Shown here: one piece after another, positions 52,853 through 61,843 of the stretch | Layout of the letters: each line of letters starts with the position of its first letter | Numbering within the stretch: position 1 is the stretch's first letter | Origin: Phytoactinopolyspora mesophila | GTDB taxonomy: Bacteria > Actinomycetota > Actinomycetes > Jiangellales > Jiangellaceae | Assembly: GCF_010122465.1 (NCBI RefSeq) | Contig: NZ_WLZY01000001.1 | Location: 558,001-622,000, forward strand | Length of the DNA stretch: 64,000 nucleotides | Reading direction: 5' to 3' | Notes under the pieces: generated by a model | What the model was told of the DNA's origin: nothing | The model's database searches: none | What the model saw: the letters and a program-made list of their open reading frames with translations, nothing else | Position numbers and translations under genes: made by a program

Positions 52853-54184
52853 ATGAGCCGACCGCCCACGCCCGAAGCAACGCCCGCGCCGGATGCCGAC
52901 GTCGTCGAGCTGTGCCGGGACTTGATCCGGATCGACACCTCGAACTTCGGTGACAGTTCCGGACCCGGCGAGCGGTTAGCCGCGGAGTTCGTCGCGCAGC
53001 AGCTCTCCGACGCCGGCCTGCAGCCCACGGTCTTCGAGTCCGAGCCGGGCCGGGCCAGCGTTGTGGCCCGGATCGAGGGCGCCGACCCGCGGCGCACTGA
53101 CGCTCTGCTGATCCACGGCCATCTTGACGTCGTTCCAGCGCACGCTCCAGATTGGACGCACGACCCCTTCTCCGGCGAGATCGCCGACGGCTGCGTCTGG
53201 GGCCGCGGCGCGGTGGACATGAAGGACATGGACGCCATGATCCTTTCCGTCGTCCAGGACCGGCTGCGCACCGGGCGGCGCCCGGCGCGGCCCGTGGTGC
53301 TGGCTTTCCTGGCTGACGAAGAAGCCGGGGGAGTGCTGGGCGCTCACTGGGCCGTGAAACACCATCGTGAGCTGTTCGACGGGGTCACCGAGGCGATCGG
53401 GGAGGTAGGCGGATTCAGCCTGACCGTCAACGACGATCTCCGGCTCTACCTCATCGAGACGGCGCAGAAAGGTATCGCCTGGATGCGCTTGACGGTCGAC
53501 GGCCGGGCAGGGCACGGTTCCATGCTGTCTGACGACAACGCGGTGACCGAACTGTCGGAGGCGGTCGCCCGGCTCGGCCGGCACGAATGGCCGGTGCGCA
53601 TCACTCCGTCGACTCAGGCGTTCCTCGATGCCGCGAGCGAGGCCTTCGAGGTCGAGCTGGATCCCGGTGAACCCGAACAACTGCTGAAGTCGCTCGGCAA
53701 CATCGGCCGCATCGTCGGTGCGACGGTACGCAACACCACCAATCCGACCATGCTCAAGGCGGGGTACAAACACAATGTGATCCCCGGCCGGGCCGAGGCC
53801 TACGTCGACGGCCGTTTCCTGCCCGGCTACGAGGACGAGTTCGAGGCGACGCTGGACGAGGTGCTCGGTCCGCGGGTCAAACGCGACTACATGGTCTACG
53901 ACATCGCTGTTGAAACGGAGTTCAGCGGGTCACTGGTGGACGCGATGTCGGCCTCGCTGCTCGCGGAAGACCCAGCGGCGCGCGCAATTCCGTACACCCT
54001 GTCCGGCGGCACCGACGCGAAGGCATTCAGCACGATCGGCGCGCGGTGTTTCGGGTTCGCTCCACTCCGGCTGCCGCCCGACCTCGATTTCGCCGGCATG
54101 TTCCACGGGGTGGACGAGCGGGTCCCCACGGAGAGCCTGCGTTTCGGAGCGAGGGTCTTGGACCGTTTCCTCGATCTCGCCTGA
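52853..54184 (+). CDS. M20 family metallopeptidase / deacylase
   Basis: A 443-residue zinc hydrolase of the M20/M25/M40 (ArgE/DapE/carboxypeptidase) family. Metal ligands are visible in LLIHGHLDVVPA, GRGAVDMKDMDA, FLADEEAGG and a final-domain His (FAGMFHGVDERVP); the dimerisation domain is inserted near 195-310 (GRAGHGSM). It is a cytosolic amidohydrolase of unknown substrate. ATG 52853 lies six bases after TAGGCT (52841-52846), fitting a leaderless transcript. It ends just before a 53-bp palindrome, facing the DUF5703 gene. Confidence 0.9.
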   Translation: MSRPPTPEATPAPDADVVELCRDLIRIDTSNFGDSSGPGERLAAEFVAQQLSDAGLQPTVFESEPGRASVVARIEGADPRRTDALLIHGHLDVVPAHAPDWTHDPFSGEIADGCVWGRGAVDMKDMDAMILSVVQDRLRTGRRPARPVVLAFLADEEAGGVLGAHWAVKHHRELFDGVTEAIGEVGGFSLTVNDDLRLYLIETAQKGIAWMRLTVDGRAGHGSMLSDDNAVTELSEAVARLGRHEWPVRITPSTQAFLDAASEAFEVELDPGEPEQLLKSLGNIGRIVGATVRNTTNPTMLKAGYKHNVIPGRAEAYVDGRFLPGYEDEFEATLDEVLGPRVKRDYMVYDIAVETEFSGSLVDAMSASLLAEDPAARAIPYTLSGGTDAKAFSTIGARCFGFAPLRLPPDLDFAGMFHGVDERVPTESLRFGARVLDRFLDLA

Positions 54185-54191
54185 CCTCCCC

Positions 54192-54244
54192 GATGATCAT
54201 GAACACTAAGTGACCGTATTCGTCGATTAGTGTTCATGATCATC
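54192..54244. repeat. 53-bp palindromic element, copy 2
   Basis: The 18-bp arms GATGATCATGAACACTAA (54192-54209) and its complement (54227-54244) are perfect; the inner part pairs only partly. It is the same length as copy 1 at 19707-19759, with 47 of 53 bases identical and both outer 17-base ends identical. It lies in the gap between the convergent M20 and DUF5703 genes. Confidence 0.92.
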
Positions 54245-54249
54245 GGGGG

Positions 54250-54480
54250 TCAGAGGGTGCGGCGGACGCGGAGGATCTTGCGTCGCAGAGTGACTTTGCG
54301 GCTGCCGTCGGGGAAGCGGCGTAATCGAGCCAGCTCCCACCGCCCGTACTCGGCATGTTCGGTCAGGAGCCTGCGCGCCGCGCCGCGCGACGTGTCGCGA
54401 GGCAGGACCAGGTGGCGGAACTCATATTCGGTGGCGTGGGCGAACGCCGAGGTTCTGCCCGTCGCCACCATCTGCTCCAT
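54250..54480 (-). CDS. DUF5703 family protein
   Basis: A protein of about 76 residues, basic at the C-terminus, with YEFRHLVLPRDTSRGAARRL, LLTEHAEYGRWELARLRR and VTLRRKILRVRRTL, the whole DUF5703 pattern known from actinobacteria. The function is unknown. ATG 54480 (AGGA seven bases upstream) or ATG 54471 are possible starts. The same neighbours (M20 peptidase and the protein at 54531) recur in many actinobacterial genomes. Confidence 0.85.
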   Translation of the reverse strand: MEQMVATGRTSAFAHATEYEFRHLVLPRDTSRGAARRLLTEHAEYGRWELARLRRFPDGSRKVTLRRKILRVRRTL

Positions 54481-54530
54481 TGCACCATCCTGCCACGACT
54501 TGTCGCGCACACCAGGTACGGTCTGACACT

Positions 54531-55148
54531 GTGACGACTGTGCCTCCAGAGCGTGAACGCCTTCAAGCTGCGCTCGACCACCTCACCGATGCTCTAGAGA
54601 ACCACATGGAAGCGTGCCTGGCCCGCACCGGCGAGGCCGACGCCGGGGTGCAAGCCGCCTATACCGCGTTGCGGCACGCCGCCGAGCGGTATGACGACCT
54701 GCTGTTCGAGGTCCGCGACGAAGTGACGCCGTGGGAGTTCCCTGAAGGTCCACACGTCGACATCGAGTATGAGAACGCCGAGGCCGAACCGGCGGCCGTC
54801 GGTGTCTTCGTCCGCCGCGACTACGACATCACCGAGCACGACGAGCTACTGCGGGCCGGCCGCGAAGCCTACGGCGAGCTGTATCCGGCCCACCCGAGGG
54901 AGGCGGCCGAGGCAGACGTCTCCCATGCCGGTCGCGCGTTGTACCAGCTTCTGCACGCCTACGGAGTGGACGGGCTGGATCAGCGAGCCGAGCCCTCGGG
55001 ACTGCTTTCCCGCGGTGGCACAGTGTGGGTTCAGGAGCTCGCCGAAGGCGACACCGAGACCCTGGTGGACGAGCCGTTCGCGATAGTGGACGACGAGATG
55101 CTCATCTACCGCCTCGACGAGGTGATCGAGCCCGACGGCGATCTGTGA
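54531..55148 (+). CDS. Conserved actinobacterial protein of unknown function
   Basis: A 205-residue soluble, strongly acidic protein: a helical N-terminal half (PPERERLQAALDHLTDALEN, then TALRHAAERYDDLLFEVRDE), a middle with GPHVDIEYENAEAEPAAVGV and FVRRDYDITEHDELL, and a C-terminal beta-rich end (WVQELAEGDTETLVDEPFAI, VDDEMLIYRLDEV). I recognise it as a gene often next to DUF5703 but have no function for it. GTG 54531 lies eight bases after TACGGT, a likely leaderless start. Confidence 0.78.
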   Translation: MTTVPPERERLQAALDHLTDALENHMEACLARTGEADAGVQAAYTALRHAAERYDDLLFEVRDEVTPWEFPEGPHVDIEYENAEAEPAAVGVFVRRDYDITEHDELLRAGREAYGELYPAHPREAAEADVSHAGRALYQLLHAYGVDGLDQRAEPSGLLSRGGTVWVQELAEGDTETLVDEPFAIVDDEMLIYRLDEVIEPDGDL

Positions 55149-55372
55149 GACGAGATTCGGTGCCGCGCATGCCCGATGCCGCCGCCGCTGAAGCCCGTCG
55201 GCCGGGCGCTGCGATCTTGGCACCCCGGACCGGGTACCGGAACCTCTCGACAGGCACTAGGATTTCATGATCGCTTCGCCGTCCGTTGGCCTGCTGGCGG
55301 CAGAGGTCTGCGAAGTTGGCGGAAGCCAGCGGTTCCGCTGAGGTCGGCCGGGCGTGAGGAGTGGTGTGTCGG

Positions 55373-57172
55373 ATGCGTACGTCTCGTAAGTCCCGTCTGT
55401 TGGTCCTGGGGGTCGCCATGGCGATGATCGCCGTCGGCTGGCCCGCGCAGGCGCAGACTCCGGAGACCGAGTTCCGGGTCAATCCGTATCTGCAGAATCC
55501 GTCCACCGACAGCATGACGATCACCTGGTTCACCAACACCGCCGAACCCGCTGAGCTGACGGTGCGTGGACCGGGGTTGCGTGGTGGTGCCACTTACACC
55601 ACCACACCCACCCACGAGGCCGCGCTCGACTACACCGAGGCAGAGCTTTCTCAACAGATCGACGGGCTCGAGCAAGGTTCATGGCTGCGCGAAGGCGTGA
55701 ACTACAAACACATGGTCGAGGTGACCGGTCTGCAGGCCGGAAAACGCTACAACTATCAGGTGCGAGCCGGGGCGGCACGGTTCAACGCGCACTTCACCAC
55801 GGCGCCGTCCACCGCCCGTTGGGGCAATATCCGGTTCGTGGCCCTGGCCGATTCCGAGACCGAGCCGCTCGGGCGTGTGCTGCGCCGCGAATGGGCCCCG
55901 GGGGCGCTGGACGAGACCGGAGCGCAGCGCCCGAGCGCCGACGAAGGCAGCGTATGGGACGAGGCTTTCGGCACGACGGTGCTGTCGCAGGTGCGCACCC
56001 TGCGCTACATCCTCACGGAGGACGAAGGCTACCGGCGCAATCTCGAGGTGATCGAGAGCCGGAAGCCGGACTTCGTCGCCATGCCGGGCGACCTGGTCCA
56101 AGGCGGCGGGTACCAGCCTGGGTGGGACGAGTTCTTCCGGCACAACGCCGGAGAGCTGGCCAGCGGGTTGTCACATCGGCCGCTGATCCCGGCCATCGGC
56201 AACTGGGAGAACTTCGGCGCTTTGAACGGCGGCTACGGCACGCCCGACGACCGCTCGCCGGTGGTCCAGGCCCGAGCCAAGTACCACGTGTACTTCGACT
56301 CTCCGGACAACGGCACCGAGGCGCACCGGGACAACTACCACCGCATCGACTACGGGCCCATCACCTTGATCACGCTGGACAGCTCCAACGGGGAGCCCGA
56401 CGACGCTCCGGGCAACTATCCCGACGCCGAGAAAGCCACCGGACAGGAGTATCGCGGGCCGGGCACCGATACGCAGAACAACTACACCCGAGAGCAGTAC
56501 GAAGCTGCCGGCGGGACCGACCTGGCGGACTTCAACCCGGGCAGCCCGCAGTGGAACTGGGCGGAAGAACAGCTTGCCGACGCCCGCAGCAAGGGGCAGA
56601 TCATCTTCGTGCAGTTCCACCACGCGCCCTTCAGCAGTGGCGAACACGGTCTGCCGATGTATCACGAATTCACCAGCGGGCAGGGCGGCACGCCGATGCG
56701 CCAGTATCACCCGATGTTCGAGGAGTACGGTGTGACCGTTGTGTTGTCCGGTCACAGCGAGATGTTCGAGCGCAGCTATGTCAACGAGGGCGACGGACCA
56801 GGTGTGCACTACTACGATGTGGGCGTCGCCGGGGACGGACTGCGTGGCGAGCGCCGCGACGGCCCGTCGCTGAATGATCCGCTGCTCAAGTACAACCCGT
56901 ACAGTCAGTGGACAGCGGACCAGGACGAGCCCGAACAATGGGAGCTGATCGACGGCACCCTCCAGCTGGTCGACGGCGGCAAGCACTACGGCCACCTCGA
57001 GGTCAACGTCAAGAACCTGCGCGACGGCGCGCGCGTCACTCTGACGCCGGTCTACGTCTTTCCGGTGCTGGACCAGGACTACGAACTAGTACGCACCGAA
57101 CGACGCGTCTACGACGACGAAGTAGTGCTCGAACTCGACACCGACGGCGTGGTTCGTTCAGCCGCCGGCTGA
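55373..57172 (+). CDS. Secreted metallophosphoesterase, purple-acid-phosphatase-like
   Basis: A 599-residue exported protein: signal peptide (1-30, ending AQA), an N-terminal fibronectin-like domain (about 35-150, with NPYLQNPSTDSMTITWFT), then a calcineurin-like phosphoesterase core (about 158-480) and a beta-rich tail. Metal-site motifs are present but unusual: ADSETEP, PGDLVQGGG, GNWEN instead of GNHE, FHHAPFS, and SGHSEMFERS instead of GHxH. It may be a phosphodiesterase or phosphatase with altered chemistry. ATG 55373 is preceded by GTGAGGAG. It overlaps the convergent aldo/keto reductase by 15 bp. Confidence 0.85.
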   Translation: MRTSRKSRLLVLGVAMAMIAVGWPAQAQTPETEFRVNPYLQNPSTDSMTITWFTNTAEPAELTVRGPGLRGGATYTTTPTHEAALDYTEAELSQQIDGLEQGSWLREGVNYKHMVEVTGLQAGKRYNYQVRAGAARFNAHFTTAPSTARWGNIRFVALADSETEPLGRVLRREWAPGALDETGAQRPSADEGSVWDEAFGTTVLSQVRTLRYILTEDEGYRRNLEVIESRKPDFVAMPGDLVQGGGYQPGWDEFFRHNAGELASGLSHRPLIPAIGNWENFGALNGGYGTPDDRSPVVQARAKYHVYFDSPDNGTEAHRDNYHRIDYGPITLITLDSSNGEPDDAPGNYPDAEKATGQEYRGPGTDTQNNYTREQYEAAGGTDLADFNPGSPQWNWAEEQLADARSKGQIIFVQFHHAPFSSGEHGLPMYHEFTSGQGGTPMRQYHPMFEEYGVTVVLSGHSEMFERSYVNEGDGPGVHYYDVGVAGDGLRGERRDGPSLNDPLLKYNPYSQWTADQDEPEQWELIDGTLQLVDGGKHYGHLEVNVKNLRDGARVTLTPVYVFPVLDQDYELVRTERRVYDDEVVLELDTDGVVRSAAG

Positions 57173-58123
57173 CGCGCTTGGTGCCGAGACGTCGTCGAGC
57201 GCGGTGCGGATCTCCTCGGGAAGCTCGAGGTCTTCGGCCGCCAGCTGGGTGTTGAGCTGAGCGGCCGTGCGGGCACCCAAGACGGGCGCGACGACGCCGG
57301 GCCGGTCCCGGACCCACGCCAGCGCCACTTCGAGCGGCTGCACACCCAGCCCGTCAGCCGCCGTGCAAAGCGCCTCGACGATCTGCCTCGACCGGACATC
57401 GAGATACCGGTCCACAAAACGTGCGAGGTGTGGTGTGGCAGCGCGGGAGTCAGCGGGGGTGCCGCTGCGGTACTTACCGGTCAGCACGCCACGGCCCAGC
57501 GGAGACCAGGGCAGGATTCCCAGGCCGAACTCCTGAGCGGCCGGAACGACATCCCGTTCGATGTCGCGCTGCACGAGCGAGTACTCCATCTGGGTCGACA
57601 CCAGGCGGGTGCGCTCGGATCCCTGGCTCTGGTGCACGGCGGCCCACGCGGTCTGCCAGCCTGCGTAGTTGGAGATACCGGCGTAGCGTGCTCGTCCAGA
57701 GGCGACAGCGTGGTCGAGTGCGCCGAGCGTCTCGTCCAGGGGGGTGCCGTCGTGCCAGGAGTGCACTTGCCAGAGGTCGATATAGTCCACGTCGAGGCGG
57801 TCGAGGGAATCGTCGAGCTGGTCGAGCATGGCCTTACGCGAGACATCGGTGATGTCCTGCCCGAACGGACCGCTCCGGCCCGCCTTGGTGGCGATGATGA
57901 GGTCGCTCCTGGAAACGGTCTTGTCGAGCAACGCGCCAAGCACCCGTTCGCTCGCGCCGTCGCCGTAGGAGGCCGCGGTGTCGACGAGCGTGCCGCCGTG
58001 CTCGGCAAAGGCCTCGAGCTGCTCGCGGGCCTCGTGCTCGTCGGTGTCACGTCCCCAGCTGAGGGTGCCGAGAGCCATTCTGGACACCAGCAACCCGCTT
58101 CTTCCGAGTCTTCGCAGTTCCAC
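57158..58123 (-). CDS. Aldo/keto reductase
   Basis: A 321-residue TIM-barrel NADPH oxidoreductase. The catalytic residues Asp and Tyr are in DTAASYGDGASE (about 48-59), Lys in IIATKAGR, and His in LWQVHSWH; the cofactor end is LGARTAAQLNTQL. Substrates are aldehydes or ketones, unspecified. GTG 58123 stands six bases after TAACCT (58135-58130), a leaderless layout. It is divergent from the LLM gene, with only 61 bp between the starts. Confidence 0.92.
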   Translation of the reverse strand: MELRRLGRSGLLVSRMALGTLSWGRDTDEHEAREQLEAFAEHGGTLVDTAASYGDGASERVLGALLDKTVSRSDLIIATKAGRSGPFGQDITDVSRKAMLDQLDDSLDRLDVDYIDLWQVHSWHDGTPLDETLGALDHAVASGRARYAGISNYAGWQTAWAAVHQSQGSERTRLVSTQMEYSLVQRDIERDVVPAAQEFGLGILPWSPLGRGVLTGKYRSGTPADSRAATPHLARFVDRYLDVRSRQIVEALCTAADGLGVQPLEVALAWVRDRPGVVAPVLGARTAAQLNTQLAAEDLELPEEIRTALDDVSAPSASAGG

Positions 58124-58184
58124 ACCGCGAGGTTACCTGTACGACCGGCGCGGACCACGCAGACGCGGCCGGTAGAGTCGTCAG

Positions 58185-59234
58185 ATGCGGCTGGCACTGA
58201 ACCTCGGGTACTGGGGAAACGAGAACGCTCGCGACCATCTGACGCTCGCGCAAGAAGCCGATCAGCTCGGGTACTCGAGTGTGTGGGCCGCCGAGGCCTA
58301 CGGCTCCGATGCCCCGACGATTCTCTCCTGGATCGCGGCGCAAACCGAACGGATCGACATCGGCAGCGCCGTGATGCAGATTCCGGCTCGTACCCCCGCC
58401 ACCACGGCCATGACGGCAGCGACCCTCGACGCGCTCTCCGGCGGCCGGTTCCGGTTGGGGCTAGGCGTTTCCGGGCCGCAGGTGTCGGAAGGTTGGCACG
58501 GAGTGCGCTTCGATCGCCCGCTCGGCAGAACCCGCGAGTACGTTGATGTGGTCCGTCTCGCGTTATCTCGCCAGCGGCTGCGCTACGACGGCCGGCACGT
58601 GCAGCTGCCGCTGCCCGACGGCCCGGGGAAAGCCTTACAGCTCACCGTGCGTCCCGAGCGCGAGCACATCCCGGTGTACCTCGCCTCGATCGGACCCAAG
58701 AACCTTGAGCTCACTGGGGAGATCGCCGACGGCTGGCTGGCGATCTTCTATGCCCCGGAGCACGCGGGCGCCGCGCTGGAGCGGATCACCGAGGGGCGGC
58801 GGCGGGCCGGGGCGACGCTGGCCGGGTTCGACGTCGTCCCCACCGTTCCGGTAGTCGTCGGGCCTGACGTCGAGGCGTGTGCGGAGCCGATCCGCTCTTA
58901 TACCGCGCTATACCTGGGCGGTATGGGCAGCCGGGACAAGAACTTCTACAACCAGCTCGCGGTACGGATGGGGTTCGAGGAGGCCGCGGCGCGCGTTCAG
59001 GAGCTCTTCCTCGACCGGCAGTACCGAGCGGCGGCCGAGGCGGTGCCGCTCGAGTTCATCGACCAGACCTCACTCATCGGTCCGGCGGAGCGAATCACCG
59101 ACCGCCTGCAAGCCTATGCCGAGTCCGGGGTGAGCACCTTGTCCGTGTCGGTCCTGAGCGGCTCTGCCGACGAACGCCGGCAAACCCTTCGTGTCATGTC
59201 CGAATCCGTGGAAGCGGCGGGTTTGGCGGAGTGA
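58185..59234 (+). CDS. LLM class F420-dependent oxidoreductase
   Basis: A 349-residue luciferase-like TIM-barrel enzyme of the Rv1855c-like group. Seen: LGYSSVWAAEAYGSDAPT near residue 30, LDALSGGRFRLGLGVSGPQ near 90, VYLASIGPKNLELTGEIADG near 165. It probably uses F420. ATG 58185 is six bases after TAGAGT (58173-58178), so the transcript is probably leaderless. The third LLM gene in the window, it is not closely similar to the other two. Confidence 0.92.
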   Translation: MRLALNLGYWGNENARDHLTLAQEADQLGYSSVWAAEAYGSDAPTILSWIAAQTERIDIGSAVMQIPARTPATTAMTAATLDALSGGRFRLGLGVSGPQVSEGWHGVRFDRPLGRTREYVDVVRLALSRQRLRYDGRHVQLPLPDGPGKALQLTVRPEREHIPVYLASIGPKNLELTGEIADGWLAIFYAPEHAGAALERITEGRRRAGATLAGFDVVPTVPVVVGPDVEACAEPIRSYTALYLGGMGSRDKNFYNQLAVRMGFEEAAARVQELFLDRQYRAAAEAVPLEFIDQTSLIGPAERITDRLQAYAESGVSTLSVSVLSGSADERRQTLRVMSESVEAAGLAE

Positions 59235-59304
59235 AGCCATGGCAAGCGCGGCCGGGCGCCCGATAGGCGACCGGCCGCGAGCGTTGAAGGTCAGCGCCGA
59301 TACG

Positions 59305-60753
59305 TCACGGCCGCGACGCCCCTGCGAGCCAAGGGCCAGGATCGGTGTGCTGGCCGTTGAGAAGGACTTCGAAGTGCAGGTGGGGCCCGGTGGAGTATCC
59401 GGTGGATCCGATCTTGCCGATTACCTGGCCCTGTTGGACCTGCTGTCCGGCGCTGACGCTCAAACCGGTCTGATGGGCGTAGAGCGTGCTGAGTCGCTGG
59501 CCGTCGAACACGCCATGGTCGACGATCACCATGTATCCGTAGGCCCGGTTGAACTTGGCCTCGACGACGGTCCCGGAGTCGGCGGCGTAGATGTTGCCGT
59601 CACCGCGGGCGAAATCGATGCCGGTGTGCACCTTGACGTAGCCCAGAATGGGATGCAGCCGCTGCCCATAAGGTGAGGTGACCTGGCCCGTCGCCGGCCG
59701 GACGAACGAGCCGGTGCCTTGACTGGGCCCGAAGTCCTCCTCGGTCAGGCTGTCGAGGTACTCGCCGACGGCCGTGGCTTCGTCCAGTTGCTCCATGTAG
59801 AGCTGGTAGTCCTCGAGCGCGGCCTCCTCGGCCAGCGCTAGCGCGTGTTCGTACTCTTCGAGCTTCTCTTCTTGCGCCGCTTGAGCTTCTTCCGCCGCGG
59901 CCTCGGCGGCCTCGAGCTCGGTGGACTTCTCGGCGGCCTCGTCCGCGAGGTCTTCTTTCTCCTTGCGCTGCCCCTCCAAGGTCGACAGCGCATTACGCAG
60001 GTCGGCTTCGTCCGCCGCCAGGCGCCCGAGTGCGGTGTCGCTGGCGCGCAGTAGCGTCTGCATGCCTACGTATCGGTCACTGAGCTCTTCCGGGCTATCG
60101 GCACCCAGGAGCACTCCGACGGTAGAAAGACCGTTGTTCTGGTACGCCTCTTGGATCACCGTACCGACAGCCGCCTTCGCGCCGGTGGTGTTCGACTGAA
60201 TGGCCTCGATCTCGCGCTGGGTGCGCTCGACGACCTCGGCGGCCACCTTCGCCTCACGCTGGGCGGCCTCTTCGGCTTCCCTCGCCGCTTCGGCGTCGGC
60301 GCGGGCTTGTTCCACGCCGGCCGCGGCCTCGTCGATGTCGGTCAGCGCACTCTGCAAGAGGCGCTGCGCCTCGGCTACCGCCACGGTTTGCGCGTCGCGT
60401 AGTGCTGCTTCATAAGCCTCACCCGGATCTTGCCGTTCACCCTCGAAAGGATCTTGGGGAGGGTTGTCAGTGGGCGGGGCGGTGGGCTGGTCGTCCAGAT
60501 CGTCCGCGGGATCGTCGGCCGGTTCGTCGCTGGGGCCGTCCGTCGGTTCCTCGGTCGGTTCCTCGGTGGGCTCCTGAGTCGGCTGGTCGGCCGTCGTCAG
60601 CCATGAGGTAAAGGCTGGGGTGCCGCCGGCGGCTGTCGAGGAAGGGATCAGTGGGCTGGCAGGTCCGGCATTGGCCGGCAGGCCGACTGCAGCGAGAGTC
60701 AGGCCGGCACAAGCTGCCGCAACCGCGAGGACGTCACGTCGTGGGCGCCGCAT
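59305..60753 (-). CDS. Secreted M23 peptidase with coiled-coil domain
   Basis: A 482-residue exported wall hydrolase: signal peptide (1-28), a Thr/Glu/Pro and Asp/Pro repeat linker (about 55-105, EPTEEPTEEPTDGPSDEPAD), a long coiled coil (about 110-330) like that of PcsB/EnvC, and a C-terminal LytM/M23 domain (about 355-475) with Zn ligands in KVHTGIDFA and PHLHFEV plus LYAHQTGLSV. Intact zinc ligands suggest it cleaves peptidoglycan crosslinks, and the coiled coil may hold it inactive until activated, for example by FtsX (inference). ATG 60753 has GAAAGGAG 13 bases upstream. Confidence 0.9.
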   Translation of the reverse strand: MRRPRRDVLAVAAACAGLTLAAVGLPANAGPASPLIPSSTAAGGTPAFTSWLTTADQPTQEPTEEPTEEPTDGPSDEPADDPADDLDDQPTAPPTDNPPQDPFEGERQDPGEAYEAALRDAQTVAVAEAQRLLQSALTDIDEAAAGVEQARADAEAAREAEEAAQREAKVAAEVVERTQREIEAIQSNTTGAKAAVGTVIQEAYQNNGLSTVGVLLGADSPEELSDRYVGMQTLLRASDTALGRLAADEADLRNALSTLEGQRKEKEDLADEAAEKSTELEAAEAAAEEAQAAQEEKLEEYEHALALAEEAALEDYQLYMEQLDEATAVGEYLDSLTEEDFGPSQGTGSFVRPATGQVTSPYGQRLHPILGYVKVHTGIDFARGDGNIYAADSGTVVEAKFNRAYGYMVIVDHGVFDGQRLSTLYAHQTGLSVSAGQQVQQGQVIGKIGSTGYSTGPHLHFEVLLNGQHTDPGPWLAGASRP

Positions 60754-60964
60754 ATACGTGCTACTGCTCCTTTCTGACCGGTGCGCTGAGCCTTGTGGGC
60801 CGCCGGCGCCGGAGGCGGACGTCAAGTGTGTCCCTGTACTGCATAGCGCATTCCGACGGAGTTCGCGAGCTGGACGCTCGATATCCCACCGGGATGAACC
60901 GGGTCAATAGTACAGACAGTTGCAAAATGGTCACGACATCGGGTGAATCGGCCACATTTCCCCC
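60754..60964. other. Leader/promoter region of the M23 gene
   Basis: The rest of a 390-bp divergent gap before the 89-bp repeat. On the minus strand TACTAT (about 60915-60910) is a possible -10, giving a long leader of about 150 bases with several short GC stems. I checked it for the c-di-AMP (ydaO) riboswitch often found before actinobacterial wall hydrolases and could not recognise it. No gene is supported. Confidence 0.4.
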
Positions 60965-61053
60965 GGTGATCGACAGTGCGCTGTGGTCGCGATCTGGTGA
61001 TCGTCAGTGGGTCGTGGCGGTGTGTCGCCCACCACAACCCACTGTCGATCACC
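60965..61053. repeat. 89-bp three-arm palindromic element, copy 3
   Basis: Arms at 60965-60989 and 60996-61017 point right and one at 61032-61053 points left. The core is GGTGATCGACAGTG...CTGTGG. It has the same 31/58 spacing as the other two copies and no gaps in the alignment, with about 76 percent identity to copy 2. It lies between divergent genes, 90 bp before the histidine phosphatase. Confidence 0.88.
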
Positions 61054-61143
61054 ATGGGAAGGAAACGGTGATCTGGTGGTCAAGGTTCCCGAATCCGCTC
61101 CCTGTCCCGCGCCCCTGATCTCGAGGGCTCTAAGCTTCGGAAC

Positions 61144-61833
61144 GTGCCTGTCGTTTTACTCATCCGCCACGGCCGTACCAATGCGAACGCTTCCGGGACG
61201 CTGGCTGGGCGCGCGCCCGGAGTCCCGTTGGACGAAACCGGTGAGGAACAGATCCGGCAGCTCAGCGCTCGCCTCGGCGGCCGAATCCCGGCGCGGGTGG
61301 TCAGCAGCCCGCTCGAAAGGTGTGTGCAGACCGCCGGCTTCTTCTCCGGTGATGTGCGCCTCGATGAGCGGCTCCTGGAGTGCGACTACGGGCAGTGGAC
61401 CGGCGCACGGCTGAACGAGTTGCGCCGCACCGCTTTGTGGAAGGTGGTTCAAGAACATCCGTCCGGGGCGGTCTTCCCCGACGGTGAGGCAATGCGCGCG
61501 ATGCAGGCCCGCGCGGTCGAGGCGATCCGCGACCATGACGCGCAGGTGGCCTCCGCTGACGGCGCCAATGCGACCTGGATCGCGGTCTCTCATGGCGACG
61601 TGATCAAGTCCGTGGTCGCCGACGCGCTGGGTATGCATCTCGATCACTTCCAGAGACTCACCGTGAGTCCCGGATCGGTGACGGCCATCTCGTATACCGA
61701 GCGCCGCCCATTCGTCCTCCGGCTCAACGACACCGGCGATGACCTGCGGTCTTTGTGGTCAGCGCGGCGCCGTCGGCGGGCACCTTCCAGCGACGGCGTC
61801 GTCGGTGGAGGAGCGGGGCACGGCGCGGGATAG
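61144..61833 (+). CDS. Histidine phosphatase family protein (MSMEG_4193-like)
   Basis: A 229-residue phosphoglycerate-mutase-like phosphatase. The catalytic motif LLIRHGRTNANASGTLAG (the RHG triad) is at the N-terminus, with LLECDYGQWTG near 78 and the second His in AVSHGDVIKS near 142. Its position before DUF3090, SCO1664 and mshC is the standard actinobacterial order, and a link to mycothiol synthesis has been suggested from context only. GTG 61144 is seven bases after TAAGCT (61131-61136), a leaderless start. Confidence 0.93.
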   Translation: MPVVLLIRHGRTNANASGTLAGRAPGVPLDETGEEQIRQLSARLGGRIPARVVSSPLERCVQTAGFFSGDVRLDERLLECDYGQWTGARLNELRRTALWKVVQEHPSGAVFPDGEAMRAMQARAVEAIRDHDAQVASADGANATWIAVSHGDVIKSVVADALGMHLDHFQRLTVSPGSVTAISYTERRPFVLRLNDTGDDLRSLWSARRRRRAPSSDGVVGGGAGHGAG

Positions 61834-61843
61834 GGTGAACGAC

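Noticed and set aside
60754-60964. c-di-AMP (ydaO) riboswitch upstream of the M23 peptidase
   Set aside because: The expected conserved core blocks were not recognisable in the minus-strand leader.
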